Assembly (NCBI GenBank): GCA_948474755.1
Contig: CAOLHI010000619.1
Span: forward strand, 124,001 to 188,000
Direction of reading: 5' to 3'
DNA from: Ctenosaura bakeri
Taxonomy: Eukaryota > Chordata > Lepidosauria > Squamata > Iguanidae
DNA length: 64,000 nucleotides
Shown here: in pieces, positions 11,766-24,493 of the stretch
Layout of the letters: each line of letters opens with the position of its first letter
Numbering within the stretch: the stretch's first letter is position 1
Notes under the pieces: model-generated
What the model saw: only the letters and a program-made list of their open reading frames with translations
What the model was told of the DNA's origin: nothing
The model's database searches: none
Translations under genes and position numbers: made by a program

Positions 11766-12496
11766 TACAGAAGGACCACAATAAGGTTTTCTCACTTGCA
11801 AAATGTTATTTGGATCATGTGTTTGACATGTTATAGAAAGAAGTACAGAGCACTGCACCTAATTTTTTGAACAGAGCTTAGAAAAAAACCATGCTCGTTG
11901 GAGGATGTTGCAATTCAACAAATTAATTTTTCCAGGTTTTGTTCTGAAGAAAGAAAGACACATGCTATAGCAGAGCCCTTTAATTTTAAGTCTGTGTGGG
12001 CAGCATACAGGACTGATTTAATTTTAAGTGTTACTCTTTAATTTTAAGTTTGTGTGGGCAGGTTGCAGGAACTCATTGCTGAGGCTACTTGATACATGCT
12101 CAGAGGTATTTTTTTAAAATTATTTTATGTAACATGGTTGAGCTGGCTGGAGACAGGTAGCACATCGTACAAGATTCAAAAGTGGCTTGAAAGATCATTT
12201 TCTGCTAATGGCACAAACATGCACAGTAACAGAGACACTGATACACATACTTATGAAATTGACTCTTCTGCTCAAACAAGTGTTGCAGGTTTTTGAACAA
12301 CACCAAAACCTGACAAGCTTGTTTGCCCATAGGGAAGAGTGGGATGAAGAGCATATCAAACATGAGCAACAATCTCCCTTGATAACTGTCTTGATAACTG
12401 CCTTCAAAACTTGGGATAAGGGTGGGCTACTGTCTGTCTACTGTCTACTCTCTGTTTCTAGCAAAGAAAGAGTATGGCCATTGGTAGGATATGTTA

Positions 12497-12712
12497 AATA
12501 GCAATAGCATTTATTTCTATACCGCTTATCAACTGAGTGTTATCTAAGCGGTTTACAATGTATTTTAGCTAATTGCCCCCAACAAGCTGGGTACTCATTT
12601 TACCGACCTGCGGAAGGATGGAAGGCTGAGTCAACCTTGGAGCCCGGCAGGATCGAACTCACAACCTTGTGGTTGCAGTACTAGCATTTAATCACTGCAC
12701 CACCAGGGCTCC
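12497..12712 (-). repeat. SINE-A copy 2
   Basis: It has the full minus-strand order: TGGTGGTGCAGTGATTAAAT, GGTTGTGAGTTCGATCCTGC, GTTGACTCAGCCTTCCATCC, AAATGAGTACCCAGCTTGTT, then TAAACCGCTTAGATAACACT and a GCTATTGCTATT tail. This is the best-preserved copy in the window. Confidence 0.82.
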
Positions 12713-13427
12713 TAAACAAAACAGGTTGTACCTCAGTGACAGAGAAGTTGTGCTTCACATCTAAACCCCAGAGCACTGCTATTCCTGTGGTTGAAAAATC
12801 AACATTTGTAAAAGAATTCCCCTCCCCCCATGATTCTTCTGTAGGAACAAGCGTCCCTTAAAACAGGCCATAATAGCATACCCTCCAACTGTTCCAGTTT
12901 GGAGGTACAGGCCCAATTAATTCTTTATCATCCCACTTATTCAGCAACTGTTAAAAATGCCCCAATTTTTCTCTTCTCCTCCTCCCACTTTTCCCCTTTG
13001 TCCTCAACTTACTTCAGTTGTTGCAAACAGAGTTCAAAGCTAGTTTGCACTGAATAAACTCAGCAGGAGGGAGAGAAGAGGAGTGGGTTGAATCTTGTCC
13101 TTCTCAGTACCCTTAGGCAAAAGCAAACTGCGGCAGCCTTTCCTATGCATTCATCTTCATTAATAACTTTGCCATCTTGACCATGCTCTGATGTTGTTTG
13201 GTCACATGAGTTTTCATTTGTGAAATGTTAGAAGGTTTGTATAGGTCATTGGAGCAAAACCACTTAGATTCCTGTGTTTTGTTACTTTTTTGTGGGGAGA
13301 CCACAGTTGCTACAATCCACTGGGGAAGCTGTAACCCTCCCCGCCCCCACCAAGTAAATTTTCCAGACTCTTTCTGTTTTGATGTAGTAACTTCAGGGCT
13401 GTGGTCTCTCTCCTCTGCTCTTTACAG
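12713..13427. other. Sequence upstream of coding exon 2, no exon recognised
   Basis: This is the end of KCNH4 intron 1. A pyrimidine-rich acceptor tract lies at 13403-13427. I looked through the sequence from 1 to 13427 for an exon encoding MPVMKGLLAPQNTF-like residues and found none, so the start codon is probably outside the window. Confidence 0.5.
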
Positions 13428-13661
13428 ACAGCAACTTTCTCCTGGCCAATGCTCAGGTGCATCGCGGGTTTCCCATCGTCTACTGTTCTGACGGATTTTG
13501 TGACCTCACGGGCTTTGCCAGGACAGAAGTCATGCAGAAGAACTGTAGCTGTCGTTTTCTCTATGGCAGTGAGACCAGCGAAGCCGTTTTGCAGCGCATC
13601 GAGAAAGTATTGGAAGGAAAGCAAGAGTACCAGGCAGAAGTCTGCTTCTATAAGAAGGGAG
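13428..13661 (+). CDS. KCNH4: KCNH4 coding exon 2: first part of PAS (eag) domain
   Basis: This exon encodes about residues 26-103. It opens with SNFLLANAQ and carries [17 protein letters not shown] and the Cys-rich CSCRFLYG, the core of the PAS domain that docks on the cytoplasmic binding-homology domain and tunes gating in EAG-family channels. The acceptor is TTTACAG and the donor is GTAAGT. The exon starts in phase 1 (one base of its first codon comes from exon 1) and leaves one base for the next. The run [14 protein letters not shown] favours KCNH4 over KCNH8 and KCNH3. The frame is open throughout. Confidence 0.95.
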
Positions 13662-13795
13662 GTAAGTTTGTGAAGAACCTTCCTCTTTGGGTATGGGTGT
13701 ATAGGCAGATTGCCCAGTGGGAAGATCTGTTGCAGAACCACTGTTGAGTCCTATCCCAGGTGGAGCACAAGTGGAGGATAAGGGAATTTTTCACT

Positions 13796-13965
13796 TGTTG
13801 TTGTATGCCTTCAAGTCATTTCCTACTTACAGTGGCCCTAAGGCAAATCTATCATGGAGTTTTCTGGGGCTGAGTGTGTGTGATGTGTCTACTGTCACTC
13901 TGTGGGTTTCCATGGCTGAGCAAGAAATTGAACCCTGGTCTCCAGGGCCACACCACACTACCCAT
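13796..13965 (-). repeat. SINE-B copy, inverted
   Basis: Read on the + strand it begins GTTGTTGTATGCCTTCAAGT, the complement of the SINE-B tail. It ends near TGGGTTTCCATGGCTGAGC and AACCCTGGTCTCCAG, the complement of the B-box side of the head. It is moderately diverged. Confidence 0.75.
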
Positions 13966-15964
13966 CCTCAAAGGCTCTCAGAATCCTCCTATGGATTACA
14001 ATGGGATGGAAAATATCTATGATGAGGAAGGCATGGAGTCTTATAATGAAGAAAGTAACACTGGACCCAGTGGGGCCAAAACTGTTGCCCCTCGTCCCAA
14101 AACATTCCTTTTGAGGACCTTACCTCATAGAGCTTTCTGCAGATGCATTTGTAGTCTTGGGATATCTATATTTCTGGTGATGGAGATCCTTTCCTTTGGC
14201 ATAAGCAGATCTCTGTGGTGCTTGTATCTCTCCAACTAGTAGATCTGGAAATGAGGGTAGCATAATGAGTAAATGGTTAAACTGTAGAATGTACACAGAC
14301 ATAAAAGGGCATCCTGTAATCCAGGTTTCCTGGGTTCTTTCTGCCCACCTCTTGGAAGTGAATGTGTCCAGTGAGACATCCACTTCCCTGGTAAAGGATG
14401 GGTGTTTTACATCATAGGTGTCTTCTTCACTCAATACCCCAAGATCCCTGTTTTCTTCTGGGCTCAAATGAAGATATGGGTTATATACTACAGTACAGAG
14501 TGTTCTGTACAGACAGAAACAGCCCAGCGGGGGTTTGGACTGGAAGGCTTTTGGAATCTCTTCCAGTTCTATGCTTCTATGGAAAATTTCTTTGAACATC
14601 TCACTCCCTGCCCCAGCCAATGATCTGTGTATCTATATCTTTGTGGAGGCTGCTAAGGGTGATTGTCTAATTTACAACTCACAGTTGGGATGACAAAAGC
14701 ATATAGAGTGGAGGTTTCTCTATCTGGCTTTCCACCGAAATGCTAGGAAGCAGCTTCCTCCAAGCTCATGCCCTCTAGATGGGTTGGAATGCAGCTCCCA
14801 TTATCACTAGTGAACATCACCATATTGTCTGGGGATGGTTTAAGCCAGCAAGTCCAGAGGACACCAGCCTGTGAAAAGCTGTGGAGAGATCAATAGCTGC
14901 ACCTCAACGTGTGTAAAATAGACTTTTCTGGACTGCTAAAGGCAGGACAATCACATAATTCCTGTGATGTAGTGTTGTGATGTAATGTTATGACCATGTA
15001 GGCTGGGAATGATAGTGGTTACAATCCAGGACATCTAGAGGTGTGGGCTTAAGACTTGGCCCACCAGATTGTAATCCATAGTATGCAATATTGTATCCAG
15101 ACCAGAGATAGGAAACTGTGATCCTTGGGCTACCTATAGCTCCAAACCATTTGTTGTAGCCCCTCAAGTTCCTCCAAAGCTGCCAGATTCCCTCCTTAAC
15201 AAAACAGAGTGAAAAATGTTCTATTGAAAATTGTGGATTATGTCCACAAACACAACCTGGAGTGGCATTAGGCTTCAAGATAACTCCCTCATACTTTCCT
15301 GACCTAGAACACTTCAAAAAGCAATCAGAAAATTGGCTGATAAACCCAGAACTGTGAACTGAAAGCAGACTTCTGAGGTCAATATTCAGCTGATTTTTCA
15401 ACTGCAGAGGCATGAGAGGTGAGAATTGCCCCTACTCCTTCTGTGATGCCCATTCCTGCTCCAGATATCAGAGTGAATAACTGTATATATTGACAGAACT
15501 TTAAGTCAACGTAAGAACTGTATCAACGTCTTGGAAAAGTGCTCCTAAGAAATGTATATTGTAACTATTATTATTAGTTCTCTGGTATCCACTGCATACA
15601 CCTCCTGTGCTTAAAAATAAAACCGAAAAAGGAAAACAAAAGAAAGCTCTCAAAATAGTCCCAAGTATTGAAACAAACAAGCAAACAATTTTTTTAAAAA
15701 GCAAAACCCAAGCAGTTGCCAAAGGAATATGTAATATATTAATAAAAATTAACCACCTGCTGATTCTTGGAAAATGTCATCATCAGAAGTGTCTGTAAAT
15801 AGCCAACAGACAGACCAAGCAGAAACAGTGTAAGAACCAGAGCCAGTTCTAGAAAGGAGATGGGTAGATCCAGGCTTCCTAGATCCAGTTTGCTCCTCCT
15901 GAGATCCATCAGCCAGAGTTACATAGAAAAGAGTAGATATCAGATAGGTAGATATCTGTAGATA

Positions 15965-16150
15965 GATGTCTGTGGCAGCTGGTAATGAATCCACATTGTC
16001 AGCAAGGCAATGAATCTGGTCAAGATTTTAGGTGAAACTTTTAAAGTGCTATCCAAGGTGCTAGAATCTAAAGCCTCTTGAAAATTCAGGCTAAAAGTCA
16101 GAGTGAATTCACCACCACACTGACATAGGAGCCACCAGCTGCCACTTGCA
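15965..16150. repeat. Fold-back family C, copy 1
   Basis: The left end GTGGCAGCTGGTAATGAATC is mirrored by AGGAGCCACCAGCTGCCAC at the right. The interior has TTTAAAGTGCTATCCAAGGT and CAGGCTAAAAGTCAGAGTGA. Three similar units lie in introns 2 and 7. Size about 185 bases. I do not recognise a named family. Confidence 0.6.
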
Positions 16151-17264
16151 GACATACAAGAATGAAAAGTATGGGACCCTTTAAATATATGGTTTGGCAT
16201 AGGAAATTTTCACCAGTACTAGATCCAAGTTTAATAAGTCACTCATTCCACATGAAAATCCACTCCCAATTGTTCCTTAATCATTTTTCTACAGAAGCAT
16301 GATGGGCCATGGCGCTTTTAAAATGTTGCTACTGTCAGACAGTTGGGAAACTGTAGCAATCCTTACCAACTTGCTGTCAAGAATCCCAAGGAACCTTCTG
16401 TCAGCCCTTGATAAAAAAGATTTGAATAGCATTTGTAAAAAACGGATGATTATTATTAGTCTCGGGGGAGGGGGTACATTTTTGTCCCCTTAGGCTTTCC
16501 TTATGAATGCTCTTCTAGCCTCCTGTAGAATGACGGCATATTCCTTACATTGTTTTCCCTTGTCTGCTAATATTTACACCGATCTCTGATCAAGGCATTA
16601 GCTGAAATTTTTGTACAATTAATTTGTGTTAATAGATGCTCTTTTGATGTCTGTTTGAGACTGAACTCTTTTTCAGCATACTTTTCTTTTTTAAATTAAA
16701 TCTCCTGCTGTGCTATATAGTCCTTGGTCTCCCTCTGGAGATTTACCCAAACCTAGGCATCGGATGTGTGTTTTTACAAAGCTGTTTTAATTTGGGTCAG
16801 ATCATAGCAGCTTCATTCAACCCAAACCAACACAAGGATGGCTCTATAGTGCTGCCAGGTTTTAGTTTTTCAGAGAGCACTTGAGCATGGGTAGAATGCC
16901 ATCCCATCCTCAAGAAGAATACTATTTTTTTTTCTAAACAAACTTGATCAAAGGAAAGAGGGGTTTTTTGAAAGTACAGAGTGCCTTCCGCTGTAAGAAG
17001 ATATACCTCTAAAATTGGTCCACTCCAAGAGGATCTTTTGGAGCATTTTAGGTCCATAAGGTTTCTTTTGTTGTAGGCTTAAGGAAAACTGCAGGAAGAG
17101 ATTCAATGAGGGTCAATTCAGCACGAAACTTCAATCTGTCCTGAAAAAGTAGGAGAGGGTTAGAGATAGCTGCTGATGAGCATTGCAGGGATTATGTGTG
17201 TGGAGGGGGTTTGATCTTTTCCTAGGGCTGGATTAAGACTTGCAGAGGCCCTAAATGTAAACAG

Positions 17265-17455
17265 TCACAGCTGGTGGTGTTGATGTGAATTCTCTCCAGG
17301 TTTTAGACTGAACTTTGAAGTTGCTATTTGAGGGTGTTGGGTCGCTAAAAGAGGGTCAGCACCTTGAATAGTTCTTCTAAAGTTCACTCTAAAACTCAGA
17401 ACAGATTCAGCGCTTGACTGACTCAGAAGCCACCAGCTACAAGTGGTATCGAAGA
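17265..17455. repeat. Fold-back family C, copy 2
   Basis: The left part is CAGCTGGTGGTGTTGATGTG and the right part is GACTCAGAAGCCACCAGCTA. In between are TTTAGACTGAACTTTGAAGT and AGGGTCAGCACCTTGAATAG, parallel to the other family C copies. Confidence 0.55.
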
Positions 17456-17715
17456 TGCATGAAGTTTAAGAAGCCCAGTATCATTGCACCCAAATGTGAA
17501 TTATTCTAATATATATAATTCTAATGGATTTTTTTTCTTATTGCATTTTTGCCTTGTGTTTCTGTGTTGTTGTATTTAGAGGCTCCTGATAATCTGAGGT
17601 CCTAAACTGCAGTTGACTTAGTTTGTGTGTAATTATTACGCAGATCCCTCCAATACACACAGAACATGCAAAAGACATACAAAGTTTTGTTCTTTTTGCT
17701 CTTCCCTATATGCAG

Positions 17716-17847
17716 GAACAGCCTTTTGGTGCTTGTTGGACATTGTACCTATCAAGAATGAGAAAGGCGAGGTAGTTCTTTTCCTCTTCTCCTTCAAGGA
17801 TATCACCGAGAACCATGGGAAGAGCCACCTCAGTGAGAAAAAGGATG
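17716..17847 (+). CDS. KCNH4: KCNH4 coding exon 3: end of PAS and PAC motif
   Basis: This exon encodes about residues 104-147. It gives [20 protein letters not shown] followed by [10 protein letters not shown], the C-terminal beta strands of the PAS fold and the PAC segment. It then runs into a charged, poorly conserved stretch that starts the linker to S1. Both flanking introns are phase 1. The block is nearly invariant across ELK channels, so the assignment to the family is firm. Confidence 0.95.
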
Positions 17848-18477
17848 GTGAGGCACTATTGGGAAAATGATTTTGGTTCAGCAAGCATGTTGCAGGGTAC
17901 ATGCAGGATAGCAGGAGGTGAGGGAGAGTCAGGATGGAGACAGAACTCAGGAACATTGTTTTTGATCTACACCTCTGAGAAACCTCCAACCATCATGCCC
18001 AGTGTCCAAGCTAGCTAGATAGTTATAAGAATTGTAGTGCCAAAAAAGCAACTTTCCTAGGTTCCAGATAATGAAGCACAGAGGGTAAGGGATATCCCTT
18101 AAGGCAGTCTTCAGTTATGAGCCTATGTGAGCATTCCATGAAAGAAGAATGGAGAAAGAACACCAACGATTCCTTCTTTTTGTGTCTTTTCACCTGGGAT
18201 GCTCATAGCCAACATGATGGTTGGCACCACCTGTCCATTCCTCAGAAAAATGCTCTTTCCACTTCCTTTGGAAAGAATAGGGAGAGGATACATAAGCAGC
18301 GCAGGCTTCCTCTCCTCTGGACCTTTTCCAGTGGGGGAAGATGTGTATTATTTCTAGTGGATCTCATGCATGTCCGTTTGGTCAAATCACGTTTCCATTA
18401 AACATGGAAGTATGCGTAACTGTGCCTCTCCTCTCCTCTCCTCACCATTAAGAGCACTATCTGGAAGCTGAGAAAGT

Positions 18478-18665
18478 GACATAGCTCAATAGCAGAATAC
18501 ATGTGCTCCATGCAGAAGGTCCCAGTTTCAGTTCCTTCAAGTGGGGCTAGAAAAAAAAAATCCAGTCTTAAATTCTGGAGAGCAACTTCCAGCCAATGTA
18601 GACAATACTAGCCTAGATGGACCAATGTCCTGACTCAGTACAAAGTTGGTTCCTATGTACCAAAT
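18478..18665 (+). repeat. tRNA-derived SINE, third family (SINE-D)
   Basis: The head carries TAGCTCAATAGCAGAATACA and CCAGTTTCAGTTCC, resembling A and B boxes. The body has CCAGCCAATGTAGACAATAC and TAGATGGACCAATGTCCTGA, and it ends GTTGGTTCCTATGT. A partial relative with ACTGGCCAATGGTCTGATCC lies near 44650. I know this body from several reptile genomes. Confidence 0.65.
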
Positions 18666-18814
18666 TAGCAATTTTTTAAAAAGTTATATTCACTTTCAAA
18701 TATGTCTTTAAACACACATTTCTCTAGGGGCAAAGGCAAGAGGTCAGTTTGCATCAAAATCTTAAAAGATCAAGTTCCTCAGTGCTCCTAGTTACATTCC
18801 GAGCTTGGATATGT

Positions 18815-18925
18815 TAATTTTTTGCACTGCAACTCCCAGAATCCCCTAAGCAGCATGACAACTAGCTATGATGGATGAGGAATTCTACAAGTTGCAGCTC
18901 CCAAAAATAACTTTTCCAAGCCCTA
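18815..18925. repeat. Fold-back element family A, copy
   Basis: The left arm is GCAACTCCCAGAATCCCC and the right arm is GAATTCTACAAGTTGCAG followed by AATAACTTTTCCAAGCCC. The two arms are inverted copies around a central AGCATGACAACTAGCTATGA. Confidence 0.6.
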
Positions 18926-19104
18926 GTTGTGTCCCATATCAACTGTGCCATAATAGGGGTGGGAGCAGGGACAGTGTTGGTATCGTGCTGCATTCAAAAA
19001 GACTTTGGCTGGATGTTAGAAAAAATGTTGGCTGGTCAAGGTTGCCAACAGGATTTTCCTCAAAACTGAAAGACCGAGGAACTTAATTGGTTAAGTAAGT
19101 TGAT

Positions 19105-20640
19105 TATGCCTCATAGAATCACAGAATCATAGAGTTTGAAGGAGCCGTATGGTTCATCAGTTCCAACCCCCTACTCAGCACAGGATCTCCAGCTAGAGCA
19201 TCCCCTGTATGTAGTTGCCCAGCCTCTTTCTGAAGACATCCAGAAAAGGAGACCTTGCCACCTCTCTAAGAAATTGCTTCCATTGACAAACCATTCTGTC
19301 AAGAGGTTCTTTCTAATGTTCAATTGAAATCTACCTTCCTGTAACTTAAAACCATTAGACCTAGTTCTATCCTCTGAGGCAGCAGAGAACAAGCCTGCAC
19401 TCTCTTCTTTGTGGCATCCCTTCTCTTCACCAAGCTCAGTTTCTTCAACCTCTCGTCATATGTTTTGTTCTCTCTACCTCTTATCACACTTGTATCTATT
19501 CTCTGAACTCGCTCCAGCTTGTCTGTACCCTTAAAATGAGGCACACAGAACTGACCACAGTACTCTAGATGAGACCAGACCAGTGTAGAATGCAGTGGGT
19601 TTGTTATTTTCCTTGACTTGGAAACTATGCTTCTATTAATGCAGGTTAAAATAACATTTGCCTTCTTTGCTGCTGCATCATACTGCTGGCTCATGTTCAG
19701 CTAATGGTCAACCTTAATCCCAAAATCCTTTCCCCATGTGTTATGCTGAGTCAAGTATCTCCCATTCTATGCTTGTGCATTTGGTTTTTGTGGCCTAAAT
19801 GTAGAATTTTGCATTTGTCTCTGTTGAATTTTATTTTTTAAATTTTAGCCCAGTTTTCTAGTTTATCTAGGCCCTTTTGAATTCCATTCCTATCTTTAAA
19901 TGTGTTAGCCACCCCTCTCAGTTTTCTGTCATCTACAAATTTGACAAGGATTCCCTCCATCCAATCAGCTAAATCATTGATAAGAATAATTAAGAGCCTC
20001 AGCAGCACTCCACTTGAGACCTCGTTCCATTTGAAGCACAGCCACTGATGACAACTTTTTGAGCATGGGTTTCCAACAGTTATGGATCCATCTAATAATG
20101 TTTTCATCTATTCCATATTTAATCAGTTGGCTAATCAAAATTCTATGGCAGTTCTTATCAAATGTTTTGCTGAAATCCAGATAAATGACATCCACAGAAT
20201 TCCCACCATCTATTAAACTGGTGACCTGATTAAAAAAAAAAAGATAAGGTTAGTTTGGCAGGATTTGTTCTTGACAAACCCATGCTGCCTTCTACTAATC
20301 ACTGCATTGTCATCAAGATACTTGCCAATAGACTCCTGTATAATCCATTCTAATATTTTTCCTAGTATTGAGGTCAGGCTGACTGACCTGTAGTTTCCTG
20401 GGTCTTTTTTCTTTTCTTTTCTTTTTTAAAGAGAGGGACAATGTTTACTTTTTTCCAGTCCTCTGGCACCTCAACAAGATTTTTCAAAAATGATGGCAAG
20501 TGGTTCTGCAAGTATGTCAACCCACTTCCTTCAGTACTCTGAGATACAGTTCATCTAGCCCTGCAGATCTGAATTCATTTAAGTTAACTAGGTGATTCCT
20601 AACAACTTATCAGTCTTGATTTGCAACCCAGATTCTGTGC
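19105..20640 (-). repeat. CR1 LINE fragment, 3' part
   Basis: Minus-strand frames give DVIYLDFSKTFDKNCHRIL, then LINDLADWMEGILVKFVDD (the FADD-type catalytic block), then AAAKKANVILTCINRSI and HLEYCGQFCVPHFKG. The 3' end reads TCTATGATTCTGTGATTC on the minus strand, the usual CR1 terminus. Several frameshifts and a deletion show it is dead. It lies antisense within intron 3. Confidence 0.85.
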
Positions 20641-21448
20641 CAAAGTCTCTGCTGTTGCATAAGGTTGAAGGCAGCAGCTGGTACCTTAGATTTTCTTAGT
20701 ATTTAAGCCTATGCATACATACCTGGGAGTAAGTCCCATTACATATGACAGGACTTACTGAGACTTGAATAAGATTGCTTTGTCAAGGTCACCTTCAGTG
20801 ACAGATACAAAGATGCCCATTTCTTGAGACCAGGATGGCTAGTTTTTTGACTAATGATAACATAATTAAGCAAGATTCCTGCTGTTTAGAAGCACGTTGG
20901 ACTAGGTGAACCCACAGGATCCAGTTTAAATTTTATTTTGTGACTAGAGACCAGTAGCCAAATATTTGGGTGGCCAGCTCATATTTGAATTTATTTTCTT
21001 TTATTATCCCTTTGGCTTGCCTCTTCTAGAATCCTCCAGTTCCAAAGATTGTTGGTCATTGCTCTGTCTTCCCTATATGACAGGGTTTCCCCCCCCCCTG
21101 TTTGAGCTTTCACTTCACTTACAAAGCTGTCTTGTTTATGATTGTCCTCTTGTTGACAGCTTTGTGAACCCTGTATGAAATCACATTATCATAAGCCTTG
21201 GCATCTGAGAGGACTTGCCCCTGAGAGATAACAGCAGACTTTGAGAATCACATATAGGATTCTGAAGTCAGCATTTCCGGATTGGATGGAGAGTCTGAAG
21301 GAAGGACAGCAATTTGTCTGGAGGGAACAGGAAGGAAAGCCAAAGAGAACAAAATGGTTGCTTTGGAGCCTATACAAAAATACACACCACTGTTTGTAAC
21401 ATCAGGGCTGTGACTCCAGTGACTCCAACTCTTTCTCTTCTCTTCTAG

Positions 21449-21576
21449 AAAAGCACCGTTGTAAGAAGGCAGGGAGTTCCCACCTGCGGGCAGCCAGGAG
21501 ACAAGGGCGCACAGCTCTCCACCATCTCGCCAGCCAATTCTCCAAGAAGGAACGGACAGAGATGAAGATCAACAGT
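21449..21576 (+). CDS. KCNH4: KCNH4 coding exon 4: basic linker between PAS and S1
   Basis: This exon encodes about residues 148-190, a Lys/Arg-rich cytoplasmic linker containing RRQGRTALHHLASQF and ending EMKINS. The human equivalent has the pattern RRSRTVLHRLTGHF and a following MKANN. It enters in phase 1 and leaves in phase 0. This is the least conserved part of the N-terminal half, yet the RT-LH-L pattern and the junction phases support the call. Confidence 0.9.
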
Positions 21577-21860
21577 GTAAAGACATAACCTGCTTGTAGA
21601 GGAGAGGGAGGTTGAGGGATCTCTGTGCTCCAAATTTCTCAGTTTTGTACATGCCGGCATATTTGTTTCTGAATCGTACTCCCTCCCCAAATAACTTCCT
21701 CTGATAGACATTGTTCCATTTTGAAGTGGGGGTTTCTTGGAGATGAGAGTTTGGGTCTAGGCCTGGGTGATTCAGCTAGGACATCTGCAGTTCTGCCCTT
21801 TGTGAAATCTGATCACATCTTCAGTGGATCTGAGGAGGCTTCCAACAGAAAGGACTAAGA

Positions 21861-21965
21861 TCATGGCCCTCCAGAGGCTTTTGGGCTACAATTCCTATCA
21901 TCCCTCACTACTGGGAGCTAGTGCAAGTTGCAGTCCAGCAACATCTGGAGGGACACATGATCCCT
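21861..21965. repeat. Fold-back family B, copy
   Basis: The left arm is CCCTCCAGAGGCTTTTGGGC with CTACAATTCCTATCATCC. The right arm is GTTGCAGTCCAGCAACATCT with GGAGGG. The arms are inverted relative to each other. Confidence 0.65.
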
Positions 21966-24493
21966 ACCATCTGTCATTTTGCGCATTTAAACAAAACTAG
22001 TTCTTTGGAGTAACTACTCCTGATGAGGAGCCATTTGCATGCTCTCTCCAAGCAGAGTGCCTCTCCCAGAGTCCAGAGACATGATTTTGGGCAGCAGCCA
22101 GTGCCTACAGTGTGTTAATAGCATTACGCTCACCACTTTGAAGGCCATTAATTCTGCAGCCTCAACTGAGGGTCACCTTTCAGCTGCAGACTTTACTCTT
22201 TTGAAGCAGCTTAGAGGCTTCCCTAGATGGTGGGAATGATGCAACAGATGAAGACCACGGTGAAGCAGAGGTTTCATAGGGCTAAATAAGGGGAGAACTA
22301 CCCAAAGCCCAATTCAGGGCCATGCTGACTACTGAATTTAAAACAAGGATGGAAAGTATAATGCTTTCTAGATGTTTCTGGTTTGCCTTCCTCATCAGCT
22401 TTCGCCAGCCTAACCAATGGTGAGAGATGATTGGAATTATAGTCCAACAAGCTCTAGAGAGCCACAAGATGCCTTTGCCTGGTTTAAAGAAAGTGTGTAT
22501 GAAAGCTTATATGCACAAGAGAGAGAGAATGCTAAAGAGTGATGCAAGGGGCCAGACCTATAACTTTTCAGAGGTGAGTTGAAAAACTCTCTGTGCAAAC
22601 AGAGGTGCTCCCTTTTTCACCATGAACTCACCTGTTCCAAAATCAGGAGAAATGGTAACAAGTAGTAGCTGAGTTTGATTCTCTGATTTGGGATAAAGCT
22701 TAGTAAAGTTACTTTTGGGCACTACAATTCTTAGAGTCCCCCAGTGTTTGACAAGCTGGCTGGGTGATTCTCAGGGTTCTGTAGTTACAAAAAGATAAAT
22801 TTTGAAGCTCTGTTTTTTGAGACAGGGGAGAACAAGTCTGACTCTGCACCTCATAAGGTAGTTTATATGATGAGCCAAGGGCTTAAGACATTGTGGGGTT
22901 CCTAAAAGCAAAAAAGTCGTGAGTCTTTTTTTTTTCTTTGTTGTCCTCTCTATTACCTAATCAACGTCATTTGGCAGAATGGGTAGTCAGTGGTTGGTTG
23001 TCATTCTGTCTGGGTTTCTTTCCACCACCACAAGCACACTTTCTTAAATTACACAGCCAGCATTTGCTCAGTTCAAGAGTATATCCTCATCCCTTTGAGG
23101 GGTGCCTTTGTACTTCTTTTATAGTGGATTTTATTTTTGTGGGGAAAGCAATACAGTACTGCTTGTCTCTTGGTGGCATATTTGAGAGTTGTGCCATGTA
23201 GCTGCCAGTCTGACTTTGCCACAGGACTTGGTCTGTTTGTTTATATATTGTAGGGTGGATGGGGTGGGAAGGAAAGTGTTGGTGGCCTGGCAGCAGCTGG
23301 AAATCCAACCCTGGCAAGAAGGGCCCCCTGCTGACAGCTAAGACCTCTGCTCTTTCCCTCTGCCTCTCTTCATGCCTTGACAGCTGTTCCCCTGTGACCT
23401 AACACCAAGGCAGATTAAAAGGCTTTGGGCTGCTTGAGGGAAGGGTGGTGGTTGGAGGCCGCAGGGCATGTGGGGGGAGGCATGAGGGGTGTGGTGGAGA
23501 TATACACTGTTGAACAACAGCCTCAGCAGCTGCTCTTGCAAGCTATCCATTCTGTAAACCCCTTCCCTGCCACAAGTGGGGGAAAAAATCCAGAGGCTGA
23601 CATGCACTAAGCTGATAATGGTGGGCAATTTCCCTACAGAAGGACTGGCTTCCCGATCCTCATCCACACTCAAGGGGCTAAGGAGCTTTGTTGGAGAGGG
23701 GTGTTTGGGAAGAAAGTGGTCCCAGAGGAATTGTAAAGGATTATCTTGGGTGGCCGTAGGAAGTGTGTGCACGTACGTGCATGTGCTGGGCAGTGGTGAC
23801 AGTGCCCCACTTTTTTGAGATTTCCAAAACTGGATCACACTAGATGTTTGAAAGCCATCTAGTGTTGTGGGATTGTTGGCAGACAGACCCAAAGAAAAAA
23901 ATAGAAAAAAACCATTTTTTATAAGCCTGAGAACTCCACTGCAGAGGAAATGAATGCTGTTTTGGGACTTCCTCCCTCTTCTTCCTCTGTTTTTCTCTCC
24001 CCTGCCCCCTTACCTACATTCTCTCTGACCTATAGATCATAGTAATCAAGAGGTGGGTCATGATCCAAAAACCTTCCGCCATTTTGTTGTGGGTGAACCC
24101 TTTGGCACTATAGACTAAAATATCTGCAGGGCCAAAGATTCCTTGCCCTTGACTTCTAAGTTATTCTTGCTTTTCAAGAGAGAATGATAGGAGGAAAAAA
24201 ATGGTGAGGAAGATGGAGGGGGGAGGGGGAGAAGAAAAGATACATATGTTGTTGGCTTGTTTGTTGTTGTTATTATTGTTTTTTAAACTATGTAAACTTC
24301 ATCTTATAGGTTAGGGTTAAAAATGGTCCCTGGATCTTAAAAGTTTGAAAATTATTTCCATTCCACACCAACCAACCAACCAACCCACTGTGGTAGTCAT
24401 AGGGCATTTACCTGACAGCTAACTAGAACTAGAGACATTAGAATACTCTTACATTTCTCTTGCTTTGGATTATGTTTGCTATTTCTAGAGTCT

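Larger units (their letters stand above)
13662..17715 (+). other. Intron 2
   Basis: The intron has a GTAAGT donor and a TATGCAG acceptor. It holds an inverted SINE-B copy near 13796-13965, a degraded family B fold-back near 14752-14870 and two family C fold-backs (about 15965 and 17265). I see no extra coding exon. The open frames here overlap repeats or show no domain. Confidence 0.7.
17848..21448 (+). other. Intron 3
   Basis: Donor GTGAGG, acceptor CTTCTAG. The main content is a long CR1 LINE fragment, a tRNA-derived SINE and two family A fold-backs (about 17990 and 18815). No further exon was recognised. Confidence 0.7.

Noticed and set aside
12497..12712. tRNA-like promoter boxes suggesting a tRNA gene
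   Set aside because: The boxes belong to a repeated SINE. No cloverleaf with an intact acceptor stem is evident.
1..13427. Search for the hypocretin gene HCRT, which neighbours KCNH4 upstream in mammals
   Set aside because: I saw no sequence encoding the GNHAAGILT core of orexin peptides on either strand.
23338..23892. 184-codon open frame on the - strand in intron 4
   Set aside because: Low-complexity Pro/Ser/Leu translation with no domain. It lies antisense in an intron.
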